A stretch of DNA of 64,000 nt. Source: Anaerolineales bacterium (GTDB taxonomy: Bacteria; Chloroflexota; Anaerolineae; Anaerolineales; Villigracilaceae). The stretch is from contig JACMLM010000007.1 in NCBI GenBank assembly GCA_014379595.1, positions 20,304 to 84,303 on the forward strand, read 5' to 3'. Positions 18,438 through 25,597 of this stretch are shown here, one piece after another; positions within the stretch are counted from its first letter, which is position 1; every line of letters starts with the position of its first letter. Both the position numbers and the translations under genes were made by a program. The notes beneath the pieces were generated by a model. That model made no database searches. It was not told where the DNA came from and saw only the letters and a program-made list of their open reading frames with translations.

Positions 18438-20813
18438 TTACTTTTGTGTGCTCTCTCCAGCATTAGGCACATCAATTTCCACATTCATGGAAGGAGCGGG
18501 AGCCTTGGAGCGAATGACCGCCCAGACAAGCACTCCAATTAATGCTAAGGCTACGATCCATACGCCAATTTTGGTGGCGACAGGAAGTTCAGGCCTTGCA
18601 AACTGAACGATGATCGGAGCGATAATCACAGCAACAAGATTCACAACTTTAATCATTGGGTTAAGAGCTGGGCCAGCAGTATCCTTGAACGGGTCACCAA
18701 CGGTATCACCTACTACACTGGCCTTATGACGCTCGGAACCTTTTCCAAGGTTTTTCTCTGGATCTTTAGGTTCATCTTCGATCAGCTTCTTGGCATTGTC
18801 CCATGCCCCACCAGCATTGTTGAGGAACACAGCGAGCAACTGACCTGAAGCAATAATACCGACAAGGAAGCCACCAAGTGCTTCCACCTGCAATAATAAG
18901 CCGACAACTATTGGAGTGACAACACCCAGTAAAGCAAGGGTCACCAATTCCTTTTGAGCTGCTGTGGTGGAAATGGACACAGCCTGGCGATAATCTGGTT
19001 TTACTTTCCCTTCCAACACCCCAAGCTTGAACTGGCGACGAACTTCCAACACAATGAGAGAGGCTGCACGAGTTACTGCTTGAATAGCAAAGGAAGAAAA
19101 CAACCAAGGCAAAGCTGCACCGATCAAGACGCCCACGAATACCTGCGGATCATTCGCGCGGATACCGATTGTTTGAAGTTGATCAGCAACAGGAATGCCA
19201 AAGCTTGCTTGCGCACGAGAAACATCCACAAGAAAAGAACCAAAAAGGGCAACCGCTGCAATAACAGCAGATCCAATTGCCACACCTTTTGTAATCGCTT
19301 TTGTAGTATTACCCACTGCATCAAGGTCGGCCATGATCTGTTGGGCATCTTTGGTAGCTTTATCGGTTTGGCCAGACCAGGCCATTTCACCAATGCCATT
19401 CGCATTGTCTGAGATAGGGCCAAACGAGTCCATGGCGACGATATTGCCAGTGAGTGTTAACATGCCGATACCAGTCATTGCAACGCCGTATAAAATATAT
19501 GTAGCGCGTTCAGCACCTTCAACTCCAGGAATTGAGCCGAAAATGAAGATAGATGCGATAATGGTCACAGCAATCACAATGACAGACCAAACTGATGATT
19601 CAAACCCGGAAGAAATACCACTCAAAATCAATGTAGCCGGGCCTGTATCTGCAGATTTCTTGATTTCTTTTACCGGGGACGCATCTGAACCAGTAAAATA
19701 ATCAGTAAGGCGATCGATCACAATAGCAAGAACTACGCCTACAAATACAGCAGCAGGAATACGCCACCAGCCGCCATTAACTCCTTGCAAATAGAAGAAA
19801 CCTACAGCACCAAACAGAACAGAGGAAAATATAGCAGATGCAATCAAGCCATTAAAGATGGCCTTCATCGCATCGCCACTCTTGCTGCCTTGGCCGCTCT
19901 TGACAAAACCAGCGCCAAATATAGACGAAAGCACGCCAATGCCGCGAACCAACAAGGGGAAGATAATCCACTCTAATTGGCCGGTAATTTGCCAGAGCGC
20001 TAGACCAAGAATTAGGCCCGAAACGATCGTTACTTCCGAAGACTCGAAAATGTCAGCTGCCATGCCTGCGCAGTCACCGACATTATCCCCAACAAGGTCA
20101 GCAATGACAGCAGGGTTACGCGGATCATCCTCAGGGATACCCGCTTCTACTTTACCAACAAGGTCAGCGCCAACATCCGCCGCCTTGGTGAAAATACCAC
20201 CACCCACACGCATAAACAAAGCGAGGAGCGTGCCACCAAAACCAAAACCAAGCAATGCATCAGGAGCGGCAATACCTAAGACCATGAAGATGACAGTTCC
20301 ACCAAGTAAACCAAGACCGTTGGTAAGCATGCCAGTAACCGAGCCAGCGCGATAAGCAATGTCCAAAGCTTCGCCGAAGGAACGTTTTGACGCAGAAGCC
20401 ACGCGCACATTTGCTTCTACAGCCATGCGCATACCGATCTGCCCCACCATCATGGAAGAATAGGCTCCCATAACAAATGCGATGGCACGAGCGAAACCGA
20501 TAATTAGCGTTACGGTTTCTGGCGTATAGTCTGGAAAGCGAGCTAAAGCTTCCTGGGTTGGTGGAACAACATAAACAGAACCGAAAAGCACAAATGTCAA
20601 AACAATAATCAACGGCCAAATGCTTTTGGATTGTTGATTAAGGTAAGCATCTGCACCGTCTTTAATTGCATTCCAAACTTCCTGCATTTTTTCCGTACCT
20701 TTGTCTTCACGCAGGATTTGAGATCGGAGGTAAAAGGCATAAAAAAGGCCTACTACAGAAATACCAAATACCACCCAGATCGCGATCGTCTCTAACGAAT
20801 TAAGTTCTTGCAT
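18438..20813 (-). CDS. hppA: Membrane-bound proton-translocating pyrophosphatase, K+-independent type
   Basis: A polytopic enzyme of about 790 residues that couples pyrophosphate hydrolysis to H+ (or Na+) transport. The catalytic loop DDPRNPAVIADLVGDNVGDC and the late TVGDPFKDTAGPALNPMIKV are conserved. The stretch GNTTKAITKG has lysine and threonine at the two positions that have alanine and glycine in K+-dependent enzymes, pointing to the K+-independent, usually proton-pumping class. The ORF track starts at a GTG (20834). I prefer the ATG at 20813 giving MQELNSLE, with AGAGGA upstream. A consensus promoter precedes it. Confidence 0.95.
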   Translation of the reverse strand: MQELNSLETIAIWVVFGISVVGLFYAFYLRSQILREDKGTEKMQEVWNAIKDGADAYLNQQSKSIWPLIIVLTFVLFGSVYVVPPTQEALARFPDYTPETVTLIIGFARAIAFVMGAYSSMMVGQIGMRMAVEANVRVASASKRSFGEALDIAYRAGSVTGMLTNGLGLLGGTVIFMVLGIAAPDALLGFGFGGTLLALFMRVGGGIFTKAADVGADLVGKVEAGIPEDDPRNPAVIADLVGDNVGDCAGMAADIFESSEVTIVSGLILGLALWQITGQLEWIIFPLLVRGIGVLSSIFGAGFVKSGQGSKSGDAMKAIFNGLIASAIFSSVLFGAVGFFYLQGVNGGWWRIPAAVFVGVVLAIVIDRLTDYFTGSDASPVKEIKKSADTGPATLILSGISSGFESSVWSVIVIAVTIIASIFIFGSIPGVEGAERATYILYGVAMTGIGMLTLTGNIVAMDSFGPISDNANGIGEMAWSGQTDKATKDAQQIMADLDAVGNTTKAITKGVAIGSAVIAAVALFGSFLVDVSRAQASFGIPVADQLQTIGIRANDPQVFVGVLIGAALPWLFSSFAIQAVTRAASLIVLEVRRQFKLGVLEGKVKPDYRQAVSISTTAAQKELVTLALLGVVTPIVVGLLLQVEALGGFLVGIIASGQLLAVFLNNAGGAWDNAKKLIEDEPKDPEKNLGKGSERHKASVVGDTVGDPFKDTAGPALNPMIKVVNLVAVIIAPIIVQFARPELPVATKIGVWIVALALIGVLVWAVIRSKAPAPSMNVEIDVPNAGESTQK

Positions 20814-20878
20814 ATTTAATTTAATTCCTCTCACTTGAGAATAAAATAGGTTTTTAGTCCTTCGCCTTAAGCGGGAGA

Positions 20879-20907
20879 ATTTTACAGGCGCAAATAGATT
20901 GTGTCAA
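20879..20907 (-). promoter_or_regulatory. Sigma70-type promoter of hppA
   Basis: Minus strand: TTGACA at 20907-20902, a 17-base spacer and TAAAAT at 20884-20879. It lies about 65 bases upstream of the preferred hppA start and back to back with the promoter of the HesB gene. Confidence 0.75.
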
Positions 20908-20943
20908 GAAATATGAGCATGGATTAAGCTTTTGGTGTCAAAG

Positions 20944-20972
20944 TTGACAATGGCATCCAAACCTGATAAGAT
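20944..20972 (+). promoter_or_regulatory. Sigma70-type promoter of the HesB/IscA gene
   Basis: TTGACA at 20944-20949, a 17-base spacer and TAAGAT at 20967-20972, followed 40 bases later by AAGGAG and the start codon. Confidence 0.75.
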
Positions 20973-21012
20973 TTGACGAAATTCAGAGATAACCCAATAA
21001 GGAGAAACAAAC

Positions 21013-21417
21013 ATGCTCCAGGAAATTGAAACTCAACTCTTCACTTTAACCCCCGCAGCCAGCCAAGCTGTTAAAGATATTCTCGAACAGCGCAATCTCG
21101 AAGGTTACGCTTTGCGTGTGTATGTTGCCAGTGGTGGTTGCTGTGGTGTAAATTTTGGAATGGCATTAGATAATAACTTCCGCGATATTGATACCACTTT
21201 TGATGCTAACGGTGTGCAGGTTGTTGTTGATAGCGTCTCCATTGATTATTTACGCGATGCTACTGTTGATTTTGTGAATGATCCCCAACACGGTGCCGGC
21301 TTTGCAGTCAGCAGCCCGAACGCTAAGGGAAACAGCCATGAACATGGTGAAGGTGGTTGTGCTTGCGGCAGTAATGGTGGTGGCTGCGGTGGTGGTTCCT
21401 GCTCTTGCAATAACTAA
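21013..21417 (+). CDS. HesB/IscA (A-type carrier) family protein with cysteine-rich tail
   Basis: A 134-residue protein. Residues 1-100 match the HesB/IscA fold (FTLTPAASQAVKDIL, the SGGCCGVNFGMALD loop with the first conserved cysteine, DYLRDATVDF). A-type carriers normally have a C-terminal CGC pair. Here the equivalent loop is missing, and the protein ends in a histidine, glycine and cysteine-rich tail (CACGSNGGGCGGGSCSC). It probably carries or binds an iron-sulfur cluster or a metal. It stands alone with its own promoter, a good AAGGAG ribosome site and a terminator, away from the suf genes. Confidence 0.8.
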   Translation: MLQEIETQLFTLTPAASQAVKDILEQRNLEGYALRVYVASGGCCGVNFGMALDNNFRDIDTTFDANGVQVVVDSVSIDYLRDATVDFVNDPQHGAGFAVSSPNAKGNSHEHGEGGCACGSNGGGCGGGSCSCNN

Positions 21418-21431
21418 ATTTCAGTAAAATA

Positions 21432-21461
21432 AAAAATGGCCGAGTTGACTCGGCCATTTTT
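21432..21461. terminator. Bidirectional terminator between convergent genes
   Basis: Arms of 14 bases (AAAAATGGCCGAGT and its complement) with a 2-base loop and T-runs on both sides, between the HesB gene and the SH3-domain gene on the opposite strand. Confidence 0.88.
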
Positions 21462-21468
21462 GTTTTAA

Positions 21469-22089
21469 TTATCGACCCCGTAGGAAGGAAATCAAGGCAC
21501 CTAACCCCCCAACAAAGCCAAGCCCAAGAATTAGCAATCCCATTGGCACTCGGCCAATATCTGTTTCGTCCTCAAGAAATGTTACAGCTGCCAAAGGTGC
21601 AGGTGGCGTGAAAGTTGGTAAGCGAGTGGCAACTACTGGGCTGCTGAAAGCTGCGACAAGTGTAGGGTCAATATCGCTTCCAACCGTGGCTGTTGGAATG
21701 GGTGGCGCCTCTATTATTGGCAAATTACCTATCTTTACTATTCTGACATAAGGTGCGTACACCCATGCAACTGAATTGGGAACACCAGGGTAATATATTT
21801 GGATGTAGGTCTTATCCGCTGAATAACCATAAGCAGCAATCTCCTGCCCCGCTAATATGACACCAATAGCTGGATAATTATATAAGCTTGGACCTGCATA
21901 AACATTTTGTTGTGGATTATTCTCATCAAGATACATAGCCACAATTGCGCCAGCAGGAGTACCGGTAACTGTTGGCACTGAACCTGTCGGCTGTTGGGCT
22001 AGTACAGATATTTGGCGAGGCGAATAGAAAACAAGAGCAAAACCCACAAAAACAAAAAAAATAACGATTCCAACTTTGCGCTGTAGCAT
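21469..22089 (-). CDS. Secreted/membrane-anchored bacterial SH3-domain protein
   Basis: A 206-residue protein with an N-terminal hydrophobic signal or anchor, a bacterial SH3-like domain (about residues 45-120: PQQNVYAGPSLYNYPAIGVI, AWVYAPYVRIV), a proline/threonine-rich linker and a C-terminal membrane helix ending in LRGR. The architecture suggests a small extracytoplasmic cell-wall-associated protein held in the membrane. It is paralogous to the gene directly upstream, with 10 bases between them. No enzymatic domain is seen. Confidence 0.7.
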   Translation of the reverse strand: MLQRKVGIVIFFVFVGFALVFYSPRQISVLAQQPTGSVPTVTGTPAGAIVAMYLDENNPQQNVYAGPSLYNYPAIGVILAGQEIAAYGYSADKTYIQIYYPGVPNSVAWVYAPYVRIVKIGNLPIIEAPPIPTATVGSDIDPTLVAAFSSPVVATRLPTFTPPAPLAAVTFLEDETDIGRVPMGLLILGLGFVGGLGALISFLRGR

Positions 22090-22099
22090 AATGAAATGA

Positions 22100-22702
22100 T
22101 TATCGACGTGTAATCAAGGAAAGCAAGAATCCGATTACACCTAAAATCGCAAAGGCAACAATTATTATTCCCAATGGAACTGAAGTAGTAGTTGACGGCG
22201 AAGAAACTTCTGTATAAGTTAGAGTAGTCAAAGCAGGTGGCGGCGTAAAAGTTGGTGGTCGCGTAGTAGTAGGGACAATCACAAATTGTGCAGCCAGGGT
22301 CAGGTCAATTGTGGCGGTGGCGGGCGGAACGGGAGTAGGTGGAGACTCAATTATCAACAACGTTCCCCCCTGTGGGGAAACCTGTACAAGCGGCGAATAG
22401 ACCCATCCCTTGTTAAATGGCGCCCCTTCAAATTCGATCTGTATCCAATCCCCTCCCTGTGACCTGCCTAAAGCAGGTGCGGTAGCACCTTGTAATAAAA
22501 TCCCTACAACTGGGTAAATTGACGAACTAGGCCCCATGCGAATATTGATCTGAGGTTCGTCTGTAATAACAGTAATAAACATCCCAGTTGAAGAAACGCC
22601 AGGTGTAGCCGTTGGATCCTGCGCCTGCACGATGGTTGAATTGGATGCAAAAAACAGCCAAAAAGCAAAAAGGGTGATAAATGGAAACCATATTCGTTTC
22701 AT
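22100..22702 (-). CDS. Secreted/membrane-anchored bacterial SH3-domain protein, paralogue
   Basis: A 200-residue protein with the same layout as its downstream neighbour: signal segment (residues 1-27), SH3-like domain with NIRMGPSSSIYPVVGILLQG and GWVYSPLVQV, a proline/threonine linker with PPTFTPPPALTTLTY, and a C-terminal helix ending in ITRR. The two genes are a tandem duplication with moderate divergence. It starts about 50 bases from the divergent zinc-ribbon gene, so the two share a promoter region. Confidence 0.7.
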   Translation of the reverse strand: MKRIWFPFITLFAFWLFFASNSTIVQAQDPTATPGVSSTGMFITVITDEPQINIRMGPSSSIYPVVGILLQGATAPALGRSQGGDWIQIEFEGAPFNKGWVYSPLVQVSPQGGTLLIIESPPTPVPPATATIDLTLAAQFVIVPTTTRPPTFTPPPALTTLTYTEVSSPSTTTSVPLGIIIVAFAILGVIGFLLSLITRR

Positions 22703-22738
22703 TTCGTAGGTACTCTCAAGGAGAATCGCAAAGGCGAT

Positions 22739-22744
22739 TATAAT
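22739..22744 (+). promoter_or_regulatory. Putative -10 box, possible leaderless transcript of the zinc-ribbon gene
   Basis: TATAAT ends 7 bases before the ATG at 22752 and no Shine-Dalgarno sequence is present, so transcription would start at or next to the start codon. The -35 region (TCAAGG) is weak. Confidence 0.4.
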
Positions 22745-22751
22745 CTACTTC

Positions 22752-23336
22752 ATGGAACGAAAAATTTATCACGGAAACATCAAACCTGTAGACATTGCCC
22801 AGGCACTGATCGGCGAATTCAATCATGGCAACCTGCGCGCGCAGACATTTGGCCAAAGTAACAAAATGATCGTGCAAGTAGGTACACAGCCTGGTGCAAT
22901 GTCTGGCGGGCAAACAGCAATGACCGTGACCATTGAAAAGCTGGAAGATGGCATTATGGTGGAACTAGGCCAACAAGCATGGTTTGGAGTAGCGGCCAGC
23001 TTGGGGGTAAGCGCACTAGCAGCCTTGCGCAACCCCTTTAGTTTGCTCGGTCGTCTGGATGATATTGCTCAAGATATTGAACATTTACAGCTTAGCGAAC
23101 GCCTCTGGCAGGTTATTGCGCAATGTGCGCGTGCAGCCGGAGCCTCCACAGAATTATCAGATAAACTGAAAAGGCTCACTTGCGAGTATTGCCATGCAGC
23201 CAATCGTGTGGGCGAGGCTTCGTGCTTATCATGCGGCGCACCACTTGGGAAAATTCAACCTAACACCTGCAAAACATGCGGATATGCGGTGAGGTTAACT
23301 GATAAGACATGTTCAAATTGCAGGCAAGCTTTGTGA
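22752..23336 (+). CDS. Protein with C-terminal double zinc ribbon
   Basis: A 194-residue protein. The N-terminal 130 residues are of no family I recognise and include a hydrophobic stretch (WFGVAASLGVSALAAL). The C-terminus has two zinc-ribbon knuckle pairs: CEYCHAANRVGEASCLSCG and CKTCGYAVRLTDKTCSNC. It heads a plus-strand run with the two FHA genes, 12 bases before the next start. This suggests a role in the same signalling or envelope process. Function unknown. Confidence 0.65.
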   Translation: MERKIYHGNIKPVDIAQALIGEFNHGNLRAQTFGQSNKMIVQVGTQPGAMSGGQTAMTVTIEKLEDGIMVELGQQAWFGVAASLGVSALAALRNPFSLLGRLDDIAQDIEHLQLSERLWQVIAQCARAAGASTELSDKLKRLTCEYCHAANRVGEASCLSCGAPLGKIQPNTCKTCGYAVRLTDKTCSNCRQAL

Positions 23337-23348
23337 TATAACTTAAGG

Positions 23349-24161
23349 ATGAATTTAAAAGAAATCGAAGCTCGTCTTCAAGCCCTGGTTGAAGTAGATT
23401 TATTGAATGTCCTACCAGGCAAAAAAGTTGAGGATGTGATCATTCAGAAACTAGCGGCAGCCATCCAGCTTAATACCAATTCTGAGAAGGATGGCTCGCT
23501 AATTGCACCTGATATGTACACTCTAGTCCTTCATCCAGATACTTCCAAAACATGGGAGGATCCTCAGTTACTTACAATACTATTACATTCGATCATATCT
23601 GTTGCCCAGGAAGCGGGTTTTAGGTTTACAATATCGCCAACTATTACCATTTCGACAGACGAAAAAATATTATTAAATGACGCCGAAATCATAGCGTCCC
23701 ATCGGGTTGAATCTATGGCAGAAACAAACGCAACACCTCTTGACACCGGCAGCCTTGAAGATAACAACTTGCCTGAGAACGCCTTTTTGATCGTGGAAGG
23801 GGTGAAAGTTTTTCCGCTCACACTTTCTGTGGTTAACATCGGACGCAGGCTCGATAATCAATTGATCATTGATGATCCGCGTGTCTCTCGTAACCATGCA
23901 CAACTTCGTACGATCAAAGGCCGGTATGTGGTATTCGATCTGAACTCCACTGGCGGCACTTTTGTCAACGGACAGCGGACCAGCCAAAGCGTGCTTTACC
24001 CAGGGGATGTAATTTCACTCGCTGGCGTTGCATTGATCTTTGGGCAGGATAACCCGCCTCCGCGACCAGACTTGAAAGATACTGCTCCCCTGCAAAGCGC
24101 CACATCCAACCGCCCAACAGCTTCACTCAAAGAACATTCCACAGCTAAATTCAAAAAATAA
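23349..24161 (+). CDS. FhaA-like protein: DUF3662-type N-terminus plus FHA domain
   Basis: A 270-residue protein whose N-terminal 120 residues resemble the DUF3662 domain of actinobacterial FhaA. The FHA domain at about residues 150-235 has the phosphothreonine-binding pattern VNIGRRLDNQLIIDDPRVSR followed by NHAQL and NSTGGTFVNG. FHA domains bind phosphothreonine peptides. In Actinobacteria such genes neighbour rodA, pbpA and a Ser/Thr kinase and control envelope growth. Here a second FHA gene and a SEDS gene follow, but kinase and phosphatase genes are absent from the window. Confidence 0.8.
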   Translation: MNLKEIEARLQALVEVDLLNVLPGKKVEDVIIQKLAAAIQLNTNSEKDGSLIAPDMYTLVLHPDTSKTWEDPQLLTILLHSIISVAQEAGFRFTISPTITISTDEKILLNDAEIIASHRVESMAETNATPLDTGSLEDNNLPENAFLIVEGVKVFPLTLSVVNIGRRLDNQLIIDDPRVSRNHAQLRTIKGRYVVFDLNSTGGTFVNGQRTSQSVLYPGDVISLAGVALIFGQDNPPPRPDLKDTAPLQSATSNRPTASLKEHSTAKFKK

Positions 24162-24629
24162 ATGAGTGGTTCCATTGTATTGGCCTTGCGGCTAATAACA
24201 GCCTTCGCATTATATGGTTTTCTCGGATGGGCATTGTATCTGTTATGGAGGGATGTGCAGAAACAAGGCTTATCGCTGGCGAATCGCCGCGTTCCCGGAA
24301 TCAGCCTCACGGTTAGGCGTGAAGGTGCTGCTTCTATTCTTAAACATTTCTCACAGCCAGAGATCATACTTGGGCGTGACCCAGGCTGTGATATTCCGTT
24401 GATAGATGACACTGTATCTACTCGTCACGCACAACTGACATATCATCACGGTCAATGGTGGCTGGAAGATCTCGAATCAATGAACGGGACGGTCTTAAAC
24501 GAAATGCCCGTGAGTATGCCCACGGTGATCACATCGGGAGATGAAATCATGTGCGGGGCCACACGGTTAAATGTGGCGCTTTCAGAAGATGTATTAATAG
24601 AACCCACACTAAAACTGGATAAAAAATAA
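24162..24629 (+). CDS. FHA domain protein with N-terminal membrane anchor (FhaB-like)
   Basis: A 155-residue protein with one N-terminal helix (about residues 4-28) and an FHA domain at residues 60-145 carrying LGRDPGCDIPLIDDTVSTRH and LEDLESMNGTVLNE. The start codon lies directly behind the stop of the DUF3662-FHA gene, and its stop overlaps the next ATG. The layout equals FhaB of actinobacterial envelope-growth operons. It probably recruits phosphorylated partners to the membrane near the SEDS protein encoded downstream. Confidence 0.8.
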   Translation: MSGSIVLALRLITAFALYGFLGWALYLLWRDVQKQGLSLANRRVPGISLTVRREGAASILKHFSQPEIILGRDPGCDIPLIDDTVSTRHAQLTYHHGQWWLEDLESMNGTVLNEMPVSMPTVITSGDEIMCGATRLNVALSEDVLIEPTLKLDKK

Positions 24630-25495
24630 TGGCAGAAAAAGTATCGATTGCGATCATTGGCGGTTCAGGCCTATATCATATGTCTGGCCTACAAGATGCA
24701 AAAGAACATAATATAGATACGCCATTTGGAAAACCAAGCGCACCGGTTGTGGTTGGTTCACTAGATGGAACAAGCGTTGCATTTCTTGCCCGGCATGGAA
24801 TTGGCCATCACATCACACCCACCGAAGTTCCATATCGTGCAAATATTTATGCATTGAAGTCACTCGGCGTTGAACGTGTAATTAGCATTAGCGCGTGCGG
24901 CTCTTTACGCGAAGATTATGCGCCGGGACATATTGTTATCCCTGATAATATTTTTGACTACACCAAAGATCGTGCGCGTACATTTTTTGGCGAAGGGCTG
25001 GTGGCACACATTGGTGTGGCTGATCCATTTTGTACCGATCTTTCAGATCAAGTAGAAATGGCAGTACGTGAGACAAGCGCAACCACACATCGTGGAGGCG
25101 CATTCATTACAATAGAAGGCCCAAGATTTTCTACAAAAGCCGAATCTAACGCATACCGTGCATGGGGCATGTCCATTATTGGAATGACAGCTTCCCCAGA
25201 GACCTTTCTAGCCCGCGAAGCAGAAATGTGCTATACAGTTATGGCACATGTGACCGATTATGATGTATGGCACGAAAGCGAAGCACCTGTGACCGTTGAA
25301 ATGGTTATTCAAACACTTAATAAGAATACACAAGTCGCACAGGATGCCATCCGAAATTTAGTGCGTGGATTAAAAACAGAACGAAATTGTCAATGCGGAC
25401 AGGCATTATCCACAGCTTTGATTACAGACCCAAAAGTTATCCCTGCTGGAACGCGTAAAAAACTTGACTTGCTGGTTGGTAAATACTACAAATAA
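24629..25495 (+). CDS. mtnP: S-methyl-5'-thioadenosine phosphorylase
   Basis: A 288-residue member of the purine nucleoside phosphorylase/MTAP family. Its phosphate site is GGSGLYHM and RHGIGH, the substrate site is MTASPETFLAREAEMCY, and TDYDVWH carries the aspartate typical of methylthioadenosine-specific enzymes. It cleaves methylthioadenosine to adenine and methylthioribose 1-phosphate in methionine salvage. The ATG overlaps the stop of the FHA gene. The functional link to its neighbours is unclear. Confidence 0.9.
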   Translation: MAEKVSIAIIGGSGLYHMSGLQDAKEHNIDTPFGKPSAPVVVGSLDGTSVAFLARHGIGHHITPTEVPYRANIYALKSLGVERVISISACGSLREDYAPGHIVIPDNIFDYTKDRARTFFGEGLVAHIGVADPFCTDLSDQVEMAVRETSATTHRGGAFITIEGPRFSTKAESNAYRAWGMSIIGMTASPETFLAREAEMCYTVMAHVTDYDVWHESEAPVTVEMVIQTLNKNTQVAQDAIRNLVRGLKTERNCQCGQALSTALITDPKVIPAGTRKKLDLLVGKYYK

Positions 25496-25597
25496 GTTTT
25501 GTTTCTTCAATTCCATTTAACTCATCCGATAACAATGTCTCACAAAATGGGACAACATCCATCCTCCATCAATCCAAAAATGATGTACCATTGATGT

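Noticed and set aside
19195-20355. Long plus-strand ORFs of 168 and 165 residues opposite hppA
   Set aside because: They are shadows of the hppA reading frame, which has complete family motifs. The shadow proteins are low-complexity and proline/serine-rich without domains.
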